DNA of 64,000 nucleotides from Panopea generosa (lineage: Eukaryota; Mollusca; Bivalvia; Adapedonta; Hiatellidae): NCBI GenBank assembly GCA_029582155.1, contig CM055895.1:47571720-47635719 (forward strand). Reading direction: 5' to 3'. Below, one piece after another: positions 1 through 10,621 of this stretch. The stretch's first letter is position 1. Every line of letters begins with the position of its first letter. The position numbers and the translations under genes were made by a program. Below the pieces are notes generated by a model. It searched no databases, was not told the origin of the DNA, and saw only the letters and a list, made by a program, of their open reading frames with translations.

Positions 1-19
1 AATGAGATGTTGTTTAAAC

Positions 20-195
20 TACAATGAAACTGCAGATAGTAAGACTTGAATGAACTGTTATCATATATTGATAAATCTACCATGAAACTGTTAGATGGTA
101 AGAATTGAATGCACTGTTATCATATATTGATAAAAATACCATTAAATTGATAGATGGTAAGCAATAGACGCCATGTCATTTCATATTGAGTAACT
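20..195. repeat. Short tandem repeat, 58-59 bp unit, about 3 copies
   Basis: Three successive units each carry a 'catgaaactg..agat.gtaag' core followed by 'tgttatcatatattgataaa'. Core starts fall at 24, 82 and 141, giving periods of 58 and 59. The third unit is the most diverged. No coding potential is visible. Confidence 0.8.
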
Positions 196-234
196 AGTAA
201 GTCTGAGTTTATATATATATATATTGCAGCCGTT

Positions 235-600
235 TTTAGACGTAAGCGAGACATGTGTCCGCTACGTTAACGACGTGTAAACGTGACAGGAAGTCAGCTG
301 GTGGTAGTACCGACATAAGAACAACAACCCTCATACTCGTCATTTGGACGACTTTACAATCCTGGCATCGAAGATAGTCGGTACGAGGCGACGTTAAGCC
401 AGAGAAACTCAGTACAGAGTTCTGAGGAAGATAACCCTATTTATATAGCCATCACCACAAGGGACGATTGACGCTAAATATACGACAATCCGGACACGGA
501 AGTAGTGTATTAAATACAATATTAGTGCATTTTTATAACAGTTTTAACATTCATATGATGTAAGCAGTTTGGACCGCGATATAGATATACGGAACGCGTA
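235..600 (+). repeat. Dispersed repeat, copy 1 (second copy at 18990-19330)
   Basis: This stretch aligns collinearly with 18990-19330. Shared landmarks in order are 'acatg', 'gtcgtagtacc' / 'ggtggtagtacc', 'cgtcat.tggacga.tttaca', 'taaccct', 'atccggacac.ga.gtagtgt', and 'agcagttt..a.cgcgatat'. Both ends and the family are unknown; no long ORF, no clear terminal repeats. In copy 2 the final landmark has been amplified into a 41-bp minisatellite. It may be part of an unidentified transposon. Confidence 0.65.
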
Positions 601-689
601 GGAGAAAGAACTGTGTAAAAAATAGTTATTTCCATCATAAGACATTTTAAAACCAGCTGTGTTATTTTAGTTGAAAGATTTGCTTTAAT

Positions 690-905
690 TAAATTGTTTA
701 TTTTTTATACAAGTGTTACATACTTTTGTTAATTTTCCGTTTGTTGTAGTCAATACATAGTTTGTATATTGGTAATGAAAACACTTCATGCAGTATGGTG
801 TACTTTCTAATATGATATACGTGTTTTAAGAGGGCCTCAATGAATATTGGCTTTCTCAATTGAGTCACCCTCTATAATTAAAAAAGTGTATACGTACTTA
901 CTTAA
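690..905 (+). mobile_element. 5'-truncated LINE: 3' tail only
   Basis: The segment 826-905 matches the 3' end of the LINE at 24784-26941. Both have a hairpin-forming 'agg.cctcaa' ... 'attgg.tt' ... 'caattgag' ... 'ccctct' followed by 'taaa' and a tail of TTAC repeats ('acttacttaatc' here, 'ttacttacttacttac' at 26926-26945). A LINE copied from its 3' end and truncated early would leave just this. The upstream limit near 690 is a guess from base composition. Confidence 0.65.
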
Positions 906-974
906 TCACTATTATCATCTGATGAACGTATTTCATGGAAGCGAAATACGCAGCCAGGAAAAGAGTGAGTGATA

Positions 975-1232
975 GATTGAATATTGAGCCTCATGTTTAT
1001 GCCATTGAGAGCTAACATACGATCAGTTAACCTAACCACTCATTCTTGGCATCCTGGAAAGTTAACAAGTGCTTAATCACACCCATCTCCACAAGTAGCT
1101 GATAACGTTCCCACTTGATTCAGCGGTGAGAGACGAATGATAATGAGATGTAATGTCGAATATGCGGCCGGGATGGGATTCGAACTCACGACCACCGAAT
1201 TGATAGTCAGACTCGGCTTATCGGGCACCGAT
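975..1232 (-). mobile_element. tRNA-derived SINE (family 1), minus strand
   Basis: Read on the minus strand this has a tRNA-like head with an intact box B ('gagttcgaatccc'), then 'attcgtctctcaccgctgaatc', 'agtgg.taggtta' and the family tail 'gttagctctcaatggcat'. It matches the complete family-1 copy at 7582-7860 in order. About 12 bases of the D-arm including part of box A are deleted, so it should not be transcribed by RNA polymerase III. Confidence 0.85.
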
Positions 1233-1497
1233 GTCAAGAAAATAAAAACACAGAATGTTTTTAATCGGGCTTATTTGCTATGTTATAATGACATAAGAAT
1301 CACACCTCACACACCCTTGAACAAGCTTATTTAAGTTGCTCAAACGCAATTATTAAATAAATGGATTAACAAAAAGACGGCACCTTGACAAGATGTCAAA
1401 CTGTGACATATGTGACTTTTTATTACACTAAGTTCTTGACATACGAAATTCGTAATTATAATAACACTGAGTTAAATGATTCAAAATAACCATTTAA

Positions 1498-1707
1498 TCC
1501 TTTACTCCATAGTTACGCGTTTTCCCGCACCAATCACAGAAGGCCTTTGAAAACAGTGCAAGAAGAGTTCAAATTGCTCGTAACGAGCAATCTGAACACT
1601 TCCTGCGCTGTTTTCCACTCTGTCAGTTAATTTAAACATAATTCACCCAATAATTCAAAAGCCTTCTATACTAGAGGTGTCCAAAGGCGTCTATATGAAG
1701 TAAAGGG
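1498..1707. mobile_element. piggyBac-type MITE (copy 1)
   Basis: A 210-bp element with terminal inverted repeats (left 'TCCTTTACTCCATAG', right '..TATGAAGTAAAGGG') is bounded by TTAA at 1494-1497 and at 1708-1711. It contains an internal palindrome 'attgctcgtaacgagcaat' (1573-1591) inside longer 'aacagtgca..' / '..gcgctgtt' arms. The same element lies in inverted orientation at 46085-46285. TTAA target duplication with CCC..GGG ends is characteristic of the piggyBac superfamily. Copies B (about 17533) and C (about 30791) of the large unit hold an unoccupied single TTAA at the matching place. It has no coding capacity and would depend on a transposase in trans. Confidence 0.9.
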
Positions 1708-3329
1708 TTAAGATATTAACATCATTGTATTTGTGTCGGACTCAAACGAGAGCTCCAAACAATAATTGTTAAATCTCCACAATGTATCTCGGCCGATATC
1801 CCGGTCCTCAAGCCTTAATATTCTTTATGAAAAAGCATTGTTTTTGTACAATTTAGACGGATGTTTAATTCGGTTTAGTGACTGAGAGACAAACAATTTA
1901 GATCCCTGACAGGGCCGGAAGCAGAGATAAACCATAAAGCGATCGGGGAGTACTACTGAGTAAAAATACTAGGAGGTGATTTATTATGATTGTTTTGCAT
2001 ATACTCGTACATGTATGTCTAATGTTAAGACATCCATATTCTATGCCAATAAAAATGTTAATCATACATATTTTGGTTTATTGTAGATTATAAAATCACA
2101 ACGAATCATTTGTGTCAGCTTGCTATTTACTAAAAATATAAATTCACCTGTGTTTTTTATTAATAAAATGTGAATTATTTCATGTTTTTCTATAATTAAC
2201 TCGAGAAATTTATTTCCTAAAGTCTATAAAACGTTTTGTTCATGCTCGACTTGAACCCACCTTAAGACTGGCTCATGATTAAATTTTATAAATTCATAAC
2301 TATTTTCAATAGGTTAACATGTTAACATTAGTACATTCAATTTCTCTGAAGAACTCGGAATTCATGAGCAAGACTGACACAGATGTAAAATGGGCCAAAC
2401 CATCCACTCTGCAGTACAACTGAGAATCAAGAGTTGACAAATACCATATCACTGTTATAAGTCCTACAAGGTTCAATCGTATTATTAACGTACATATTCC
2501 AATGATATGCTCGTCATTGATCCTATATCTGCAATTAAAAACAACAAGGTTTCACGATTACGTGAATTCTGTCAAGATATGCCAATACTTCATTTCATCC
2601 TTAGTTATTCTTAAAACAAAATCCCGGGGTATTCAAATTGGATAACATGTTATGAAATGGAATCCGTCATTGATTGTTTTACAAGACATAAGTACACCAG
2701 TGTTCTATCGCTACGACAAACACAAGTTTGACTGTAATATTCTCTCAAATCTAAAACAACTACATAATTACGTATTTGGTGGACATATTTCCCATTATAT
2801 TTCTTTTTTAAATCCACGTTTTGTGTGCAAACAGTTGTTTGTAGAACAAAAACATTTATGATACATTCCAATTTCCCACTTTATTATAAATGAAATTATA
2901 TCGATTGGCAGTCACTGTGTTACAACTAATTCTCTTTCAAACTCGTTTCTAAATACATCGTGATTCACAAAGAAAAACAAAAAAATGATTCGCATTGACA
3001 GTTGTATTTTAAAACAATTGCTTTTTACAAAAAACAAAAGCGGAGGCGTAAAGAATTAATGGTTTTCTTTGTATTAAACAGCAATTTTGTTACAAACATA
3101 GATTTAGCAATTAATATTGAACTCGTAAGAATTTAATATAAAATAATGTATTCAAATAAAAAAGATTCTTACAAATAATAAGGTTTTTTCCTATAAAACA
3201 AATGAAACACCGTTATTGTATGCGCTTATCATCAGTCGAGAGAAAGGGCAATTAACTCCGCTCTTCAGGGGAAATAATGTTTTATTCCGAAGCAGAATGA
3301 TGAACATAATTTGTTAATTAATTTATAAT

Positions 3330-4110
3330 AAAATAAGCAGACATTGCTTGAGGATGCTCTACTGGATCATAGTGGTATTTATAAATAGACCCACCACATC
3401 TTTACTCAACAAAAAGTTATTTTTTTGAAAAGGAAAAAACATTTCTTTGTAACAAAATAAAGAGTCCTCATACATGGCCCTTATAAATCCCAGCCCATGA
3501 TTTGTCAAAACTTCAATCACCCACTCATAGGGATTTGCTATGAGCAGAAATGCTTTAGATTTTAAAAAGAAACTTTTATTTACACAATGAAGGGAACATG
3601 AAAAATCAGTTTCCCCATAATATTTTTATGTAAAAGAAAAAGATATCTCAATACAGGGTCCCTATATTTCCCATCCCATTGACAGACAGGTTATTGAGAC
3701 GAAGATTTATGAAAATTCCCAAATTTAAACCATATTGCCTCCCAACCGCCTGGCACCTTATGGAAATTCAATCGTTTTTATTTAAATAATAAAATTTACT
3801 GTTACTAGGATATGCTTTAGATCCAAATGGATGAAAAAAATGAGAGTTTTCTGTTATCCTATAGCATTAAGTACTATGTAAAACCCAACAACATCTTACA
3901 GGGCCTGTATACGTCCTATTGCCCCTTGATTTGTACAAACTTGGAACTATTAATCAATTATTTCTATGTCAAAGTTAAAGTCACCTTTCATGCCCCCCTA
4001 TAAATAAAAGCCCCCCCCCACCCCACCCCGCCCTTATTTGTACAAATTTAAAACCCCTAATAGAAGGAATAGAAGAGAAGATTTTTTTCAGAAGCAATGG
4101 CGTGTAAACT
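3330..4110 (+). repeat. Degenerate repeat cluster, specific to copy A
   Basis: This stretch is absent from copies B and C. It repeats, loosely, the phrases 'gatttgtacaaacttgga', 'ccc.tat...cccat.cc' and 'gg.tatgctttagat' at irregular spacing of roughly 200-250 bp. It looks like an old, decayed tandem array that landed in copy A. A C-rich run (4011-4033) is noted separately. No gene is visible. Confidence 0.45.
4011..4033 (-). other. G-quadruplex / i-motif capable run
   Basis: The plus strand reads C9-A-C4-A-C4-G-C3. The minus strand therefore has four G-runs of three or more with single-base loops, which satisfies the usual G4 rule. It is isolated within strongly AT-rich sequence. Formation in vivo is inference. 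Confidence 0.7.
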
Positions 4111-4654
4111 GTATTTAATATCTACTGACAACCGTATGTTTCAAATCAATTTTCTACTAAAAATACATCTGAACAAAAATGGCAAAAAACAACGTCAATT
4201 AAAAACTTCCTGGTAGGAAATTAAATTCATTTGGATAAACAATTTCATCCTACTGTAGAATTATATTTACAGAAAAAAAAATCCAATATCGGTTAGAACG
4301 GATTTTATCGACCCATTCTCGTGTCTATTTTAGAATAAATAGAAAATAATTTAGAGTGAATTGATCATTCCTTATATTTGAATATGTTTGCACTCTTCAT
4401 TTGCTGCTAGCATTTGATTAAATCAGGCTGCCACAGTATAACATGTTTCGTTTACTATCATCATTGCAATGGAATGTAAAGTAAATCATACTACCAAATA
4501 GCTTATAGAAGAATAATTTTGTTTTTATATTCATTTCCCAAACGTTTTATTCGTCATCCGTAAAACACATATTTCAATATAGGATGCTTTTGTACGTTTT
4601 ACCAATTGCACATGTATTATAAATCCAATCGATCAATTTTGAGTTATGATTTGT

Positions 4655-4880
4655 TTGTTTGTTTGAATATTTAGCGTCATTTCTATGCCCTCGAGAGCTT
4701 ACAGACGATCAGTTAACCTAACCACTATTTCCTGGGATATCTCACGATTAGTCGGTTCTCAAGCACATCCAGCACCCAAAGTAGCTAATAGTTCCCCACA
4801 TGAATCAACGGAGTGAGACGAATCACGACCCCTTGGATTAATATTAGCCGCTTCCGACTGAGCTGACCGGGCTTGATTGA
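4655..4880 (-). mobile_element. tRNA-derived SINE (family 1), ancestral insertion in copy A
   Basis: Minus-strand family-1 SINE with tail 'tctgtaagctctcgagggcat', body 'gattcatgtggg' and a deleted, damaged head ending near 'gcccggtcagctcagtcgg'. It lies at the same point of the unit as the SINEs at 20435-20705 (B) and 35785-35912 (C), between the same flanks, so it was inserted before the unit was triplicated. Its stronger decay than the 7582 copy fits that age. Confidence 0.85.
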
Positions 4881-5281
4881 AAATAGGAACAAGAAAACAT
4901 CGGTAGTTGTCATATGTTTCTATATTTCATGCCGAAAAAAATCAATTCGATGTTTTTTTGCAAATACATCTATGTTTGAAATTTGCTTACAAGTATTGCA
5001 TGGTCCGTGTAGTGTGGCATTGCTAAAAATGGTCACAGAAAATAGAAAATATTAACATTGAGATAGCTTTTACTTATTCAAAAATGTTTAAAATATATCT
5101 GACGCAGGCCGTCAGTTCCAAGGAGACCTTTTACACGCCCAAAATACAACCAAGAATACTTGTATTTAATTAAATATAAAAAAATATTTACTTTTGAGAG
5201 TATTGGAGTTTCTCAATGATCCAAATAACCAGCATTATTAAAAAGCATGGATCACGGTTAAAGAAAATTAGTCGGCTTGGT

Positions 5282-5443
5282 TTTATTGAAGCTGTGTTTA
5301 CGGCTTGCGTTTATTGAAGCTGTGTTTACGGCTTGCGTTTATTGAAGCTGTGTTTACGGCTTGGGTTTATTGAAGCTGTGTTTACGGCTTGCGTTTATTG
5401 AAGCTGTGTTCACGGCTTGGTTTTATTGAAGCTGTGTATAAGG
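5282..5443 (+). repeat. 28-bp minisatellite, 5 full units plus a partial sixth
   Basis: Units of 'tttattgaagctgtgtttac' + 'ggcttgcg' start at 5282, 5310, 5338, 5366 and 5394, with a partial unit from 5422. Units are nearly identical, so the expansion is recent. Copy B has a single unit at the same position (about 21006-21028, 'tttattgaagctgtttataagg'), so the array arose by expansion within copy A. Confidence 0.95.
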
Positions 5444-6429
5444 GACATCGTATTCGTTACTACTTATGACCCATAGCACTGACTTAACGTCTCACAGAAA
5501 ACTTCTTTTTGCGCTGTTGTTAAATTATATGTAATGCACTTCTAGATCACCGAAAATGTAACTTATGATTTAAGTGTCTCGTTTCCATTTTGTCATCTTT
5601 TTCTTCAAATATGCTGGAATAGCAGTTGGTTGACCAGGTCGTTTTTTACAATTTCATATGGTTTAACAACATTCACTTTGTTTTGATATTTTCGTACACG
5701 TGCTGTTGTGTCACTGCACGCCTTCAAACTGTCATATATTCATCAAACAGCACTATAAAAGTGTTCTTATATTTACATCTGCACCAAGAAACATGACCAG
5801 GTTAAGCATTTTCGACAAAAATCCAAACCAATACATTGTATTTTGGGGAGGTAAGTTGTTAAGTGAAACGTCAAGCACTTTTCTAATTTGGAACGAGCTC
5901 CAATTTGTATATTCAACAGTGGTCGTTACAACAGCATTAACTAAAATAAACATTTCCAATAATCATGAACAGTAAAGTACATGCAGACAGAAAATTGATA
6001 ACAGCGGCTTCTCAGACTTTCTAGAAACTTCAGACGTAGTATTCTATTTCAGGCTACTTTAAATGAGTTTTATGAGTCCAAAGACATTAGTTATTAAAAG
6101 TAAGGAACGACGTTTTACGGCCACCATACAAATCTAGTTACATTAAATTCCCATGGCACCGTGTTATTAGTCAGTTTGCCTCCATCACAAACGTGACAGC
6201 TAAATATCAAAAATAGGTTAATGAGTCCAATAGAGAGGAAATCATAACAACAGTTAGTAAAAGTACGGAACAAAGTCCGACGGCAACAAAACCAATACAG
6301 TTGTCTTAATATCCACGCTACCGTGCTATTCATATGTTAATTTTTTGCAATTACTGTCCTTTATCGAAAACATGCCAGCTAATCATTAAAATAGATGCAT
6401 CTTTTCCCATTGTCTTTTAAATGTATGAG

Positions 6430-6615
6430 CTAAAATCGTCACATATATTCTCGTCTTGGTACTAAATAACACTTAATAACACGAGCCGTTGATATTGGTT
6501 ACATGCATGCTGGTTCTCGTTGCGACAAGGAGTTAAGTCTACAGGGGGTTGGCAAGTTGATTAATATATAGCAGAAACATGATAACATCGATGACGTAAC
6601 TTCCCATTATGGAGA
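6430..6615 (+). promoter_or_regulatory. Highly conserved non-coding block, copy A (candidate promoter or enhancer)
   Basis: This block is far better preserved among the three copies than its surroundings. Positions 6544-6580 are identical to 23098-23134 and 43473-43509. Visible elements are a repeated 'catgcatgctggttctcg' upstream, 'gggggttggcaagttg', a TATA-like 'ttaatatatag' (6561-6571), and 'atgacgtaacttccc' (6591-6605), which resembles a CRE/ATF half-palindrome followed by an ETS-type core. No ORF is conserved through it: the short frames opening at the ATG of 'catgcatgctgg' end at different lengths. A regulatory role is inference from conservation only; recent gene conversion is an alternative. 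Confidence 0.45.
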
Positions 6616-7581
6616 TTTATTATATGCATTTGCTTAATGTGATTTCTCCCTTAATACAGTCGGTCTATAACTTAGTTTTCTGCGAGGAAATTTGAATAAT
6701 TAAAGCACTTGTGTTAATATGTCAATTATATTTTACTTTGATGAAGTCTTTAATTGAATTTCAAAGTTAAAATAATATAACTCTAAATAAGATTCATAGA
6801 AAGGTTAGAAAATATTTAAAGGGACATTCAGCAATTTTGGAATAGAATTTTAATCATGTTCACGCATTAAACACATATTCTATGTAAATGAATATATAAT
6901 CAAAAGACAACATGAATATTCAAATCTTAAATTTCCATCCGAAGCTTCATATTAAAGAACTAATTAACATTTCTTATGAAGTTAAAAAGAGGTTTGCAAG
7001 GTTTAAAAATGCCATAAAAAAATATAAAAAAATACAAATTGGTATTTCTTTGAATATTTTGTATAAAACCGATAAACATTGATGAAAATAGAAACGATAT
7101 TGAGGTGATACACACGTTCTTTTGAAATTTATTTTCATACGTGCATCATAGAGATTTATAATTTTCAATACTAGTTTGACGTAAAAATGCATCAAAGATG
7201 CCGTCTGTCTTTTTAAATTAGTAAAACATACACACTAAATAGTGCTGTGAATAGAGTGTAGGCCGCTCATACTTGATATTGCCGGTTCCATCCCAAGATT
7301 GAACTGAACTGGTTTTATCAAGGGCATCAGAAAAAATAGTTGTAATATATAGATATAAATTGATAGTTTTATTTTCCTTTATCAAATTCTGGCTTTACGG
7401 AACATGATCCCTAATTCAATAATATTAAAGAGACTAAATTAAAACCCAAGCAAGAATTCAATATTTAAATTGCTGAAATGAGTTATTTTAAACCTTTAGA
7501 ACAGAATAAAAACTACTTATATTTCAATGGAATGTCGTATGTTCAATGATTGCTACCATGGTATGTACTTTGTCTATAAGG

Positions 7582-7860
7582 CCGGGCCCGATTAGCTCAG
7601 TCGGTTACGCATCTGACTATCAATCCAGGGGTCGTGAGTTCGAATCCCCCGCCCGGCAACAGTCTCTGGATGATTGATATACGACATTGTGTCTAATTAT
7701 CATTCGTCTCTCACCACTGATTCAAGTGGGAAAGTTATCAGTTACTTGCGGAGATGGGGCGTGCTCGCGTACTGGTTAATCCCAGGAAACAGTGGTTAGA
7801 TTAATTGATCGTCTGTTAGCCCTCGATGGCATAAAATGACGCTAAATATTCAACCAACCA
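7582..7860 (+). mobile_element. tRNA-derived SINE (family 1), complete, with target site duplication
   Basis: Complete copy with a perfect 12-bp target duplication 'ttgtctataagg' at 7570-7581 and 7861-7872. The tRNA-like head (7581-7658) has a 7-bp acceptor stem GCCGGGC/GCCCGGC, box A 'tagctcagtcg' (7593-7603) and box B 'agttcgaatcc' (7637-7647), the RNA polymerase III internal promoter. The body carries 'cattcgtctctcaccactga' and 'actggttaatcccaggaaac', and the tail 'ttagccctcgatggcataaa' ends in 'ttcaaccaacca'. It is absent from the same site in B and C, so it inserted after the triplication. It needs LINE enzymes in trans to move. Confidence 0.95.
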
Positions 7861-9059
7861 TTGTCTATAAGGAGAGGAATTCTATCGTTTCGATTATTTT
7901 GTATTTATATATATTAGACAATGTTTACCAAAGATGTACATTATGAAATATGTTTAAACTTATACATATTTGAAAAAAATAAAAAAAATACGAGATTCAT
8001 ATAAAATACTTGGTAGGTGTCTTTAAATGTAAAGTTTAATAGGTGATGTTAAGAAAACAATAATTTAGAAATGTTTTACACGTCTAGGAAATCAAAATTA
8101 CAGTTAAGTATATTTCCTGCTTTAACTTTAATTACATCAGAACAAGTTTTTATTATGTTTAATAAAATATGGTGAAAGAATCAATTATTCTATTGTGTAT
8201 GGGATTTTTTCACTTTTTAAATGGGAAGTACATGTTTTTAACATCTGAATTTTTTAATTATCTGTTATGCGGCTAGCGATTAATGCTCACACACTAGGGC
8301 GTTATTATGTTGAGATGAAACGATTTATTAAGTCAACTTGTCATAAATCTCAATATATTTCCCACGTTTAGAATAAATTTTCATTTAATTGCTTTACAAA
8401 AGTTATGTATATGATTAATTCACATAACTCCGCAGATTTATATTACATAAAGTTACGCTTTAGTTGCTTATTCAAGACAGTTTGCAAATTGAATTTACTT
8501 AACATATTACGCCATAAGCAATAGTTTATTCATGAAGAAATGATAAAATACTATAAGAAAATATGATGGGAAACTTACTTCACTGTAATATTTTACATGA
8601 TTATATATTTTTCCTACTTCATCAAAACGAGAGGCTCATAAAAGATAACTATGTTTATTACTTGTTCATGTGAAATACTGTAACGTTACATATTTATTTT
8701 CATGTATGTGGTTGATGGTTGAGCAAATGCTTCTTTAAAACTCATTTTGACATGCTTACTAAACAATAACTGATATAAAAGATAAACTGGGTGACAGAAG
8801 TAGTTTATCTTAAGTACCTGTCATATTCCGACCCAGGTCTATTATATGCTAATGTGAAAGCACTGAAGTCCCTGTCTGTCTCTGGATTCTTAGATGTTAA
8901 TGCTTTTACCAAACTATGACGTAATTCAACTTCCGTTGAAGGAACTGACCAATCAGCCGAGTCGTATGTGACTGCTTTGTAACGGTCCCTTGCGGGGAGA
9001 GTACGGATTGTTTCTACAGTCTACAATATAAGTGTTTAAATCGTAATTTTATATTTGAA

Positions 9060-9955
9060 GGTTAGGCCTGCTTAGAGAGGTTTTCTGTCACAATTCAAAT
9101 ATCCTCGCGCAAATCGAATTAGGTGGGAAATGATAAGCCAATAATGTAATGAAGCTTGCTATACTTTGCACGTTCAGTAACGGAACACGTTTTTTAACCT
9201 TAGTATCAAACCTCTTTAGTTGTCAAAAAAAAGACACCATTCTGACGTCATTTCACGATTACTGTTTACTAAAGACTTGAAAAATTGTATTAGAAGCGTC
9301 CTCGCTTTGCGCCTAACATTAAGAGGATATTTCTAGATCTGGTAGTCCGGTTTCAGTATAATGTAACTGGGTGGGGTATATTGTGTTTGCGGCATGGTAC
9401 ACCTGTATGACAGAGCTCAAAATACTGTCTCACGTAGATAACGTCGCGATATGACTGAAAAATTGTGAAAGTGACACAAAACAGCAACAATAGCAACACG
9501 AACACTGTATGGTTAAGAAATAACCAGTGTTGTATTAATCTCTTTCACAATATTTCCAAATCGTTGACGACATTTTAAAACCAATATAAACATACTTAAA
9601 GCACGTTATACATCATGTTGTTGACAAATATATCTTTGTAAGTACTCCCATTATCACGGATAATTTTCTTGGATTACAAAATAGACACATTGATTCTAAA
9701 CAACAAATTAACTCTCTCAACACCGTTGTTCGATCTTATATTGTAACATTAATAGATCTTCGTCACATAGAACAAAGTGCTAGCGAAAACATCGTAATAT
9801 GAAGCAAATCCACATACATTTTACCAGATTAATAAACGTGAAGGAGTTGCTTCGCTGTGTCAGTTTGTAATCGTTTTAGCACGTCTGTAGGATAATAGTA
9901 TACCAGTTTTACAATGTCTCCCTTTATGATGTGACGATGATAAGCAGAGCTATAT
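9060..9955 (+). other. Insertion specific to copy A
   Basis: Copy B runs directly from the block matching about 9045 (28620) into the block matching about 9960 (28685), so roughly 0.9 kb is extra in A. It holds the dispersed repeat at 9334-9540 and no ORF of note. Its ends show no clear terminal repeats by eye. Confidence 0.5.
9334..9540 (+). repeat. Dispersed repeat, copy 1 (second copy at 35135-35340)
   Basis: Shared landmarks with 35135-35340 in order: 'tcagtataatgt.a.tgggt', 'ggggtat', 'tg.gtttgcggcatg.tac', 'tgacag.gct.aaaa', 'actgaaaaa.tgt.gaaagtg', 'cagcaaca'. The same kind of sequence is, as I recall, widespread in bivalve genomes, but I do not know its class. It has no ORF and no obvious tRNA-like promoter here. 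Confidence 0.7.
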
Positions 9956-10154
9956 TGGCTGCACTTAATAATTATATTTAAGCTCTCTAATAGCTAATTT
10001 TGCTATCGTTCGAAGGTCATTACACTTACTGTCACGTTTTCGGTATATATGTATTGCACTTATCATGCATTGTTTACATCAAAATGATTATTTAATTTTC
10101 TTTAAACATTCAGAAGTGTGATATTCATTCCGTATAATAAAGTTTTGGTCAATT

Positions 10155-10240
10155 ATCACAGATATCGTGATCGCGTATTGATTCGAACTAGATCTCTAAA
10201 TTTACAATTAGATGCGTAACCGACTGATATTTACGGGACT
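10155..10240 (-). mobile_element. tRNA-like SINE head remnant, copy A
   Basis: On the minus strand the segment reads 'atcagtcggttacgcatct' in the box-A position and 'tagttcgaatc' in the box-B position, as in family-1 SINE heads. No recognisable SINE body follows. The matching site in copy B (28895-28975) also has it, so this remnant predates the duplication. Confidence 0.55.
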
Positions 10241-10254
10241 GCTTTTGTAAATAT

Positions 10255-10621
10255 TTGAACATGAACATCTTTGCGTATTGTACTCTGTTTTTTTCCATAG
10301 ATGATCTATACAATACTGTAGTAGAACTGGGACGGCCAAATATCTACCAAAGAGAACCCCCCTCTACTAATTGTTCTATGTCAATAGTGACACCAAGACA
10401 TTGGACGAGCATTGTATCCGAACTAACCAGATGCGCTGGAAGTTTCCATCAATTTTAGAAAAAATCACGACCGAAGAAGCACAGGTTAGAATATTTTATT
10501 GAGCGCAACAAAGATGTAGATTACTTGAATCGATGTGCTGCAAACGTCAATTATGCAAACGGCAATATACTTGAGAATGATTTTATCTGAAAGCTGTTGC
10601 AATTAATGGACAAGAAAACAA
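10255..10621 (+). pseudogene. Broken counterpart of the copy-B short ORFs
   Basis: This stretch matches 28937-29307 in copy B. The upstream part still has an open frame of 67 codons (10255-10458). The downstream part corresponds to the 55-codon ORF of B, but here its ATG is ATC, a 2-base deletion near 10485 shifts the frame, and one CGA codon has become TGA. Past these breaks the frame and stop position ('aaaacaatcatttaa') are kept. I do not recognise a protein family. The substitutions are a mixture of silent and changing ones, so there is no strong sign of purifying selection. Confidence 0.4.

Noticed and set aside
5282-5443. Regular 28-bp direct repeats that could suggest a CRISPR array
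   Set aside because: Units are contiguous with no unique spacers, the DNA is eukaryotic, and the paralogue shows a single founder unit; it is a minisatellite.
7581-7658. Cloverleaf-like sequence with good box A and box B: a tRNA gene?
   Set aside because: The anticodon stem does not pair properly, and the sequence is followed by a SINE body and tail and flanked by a target duplication, so it is a SINE head.
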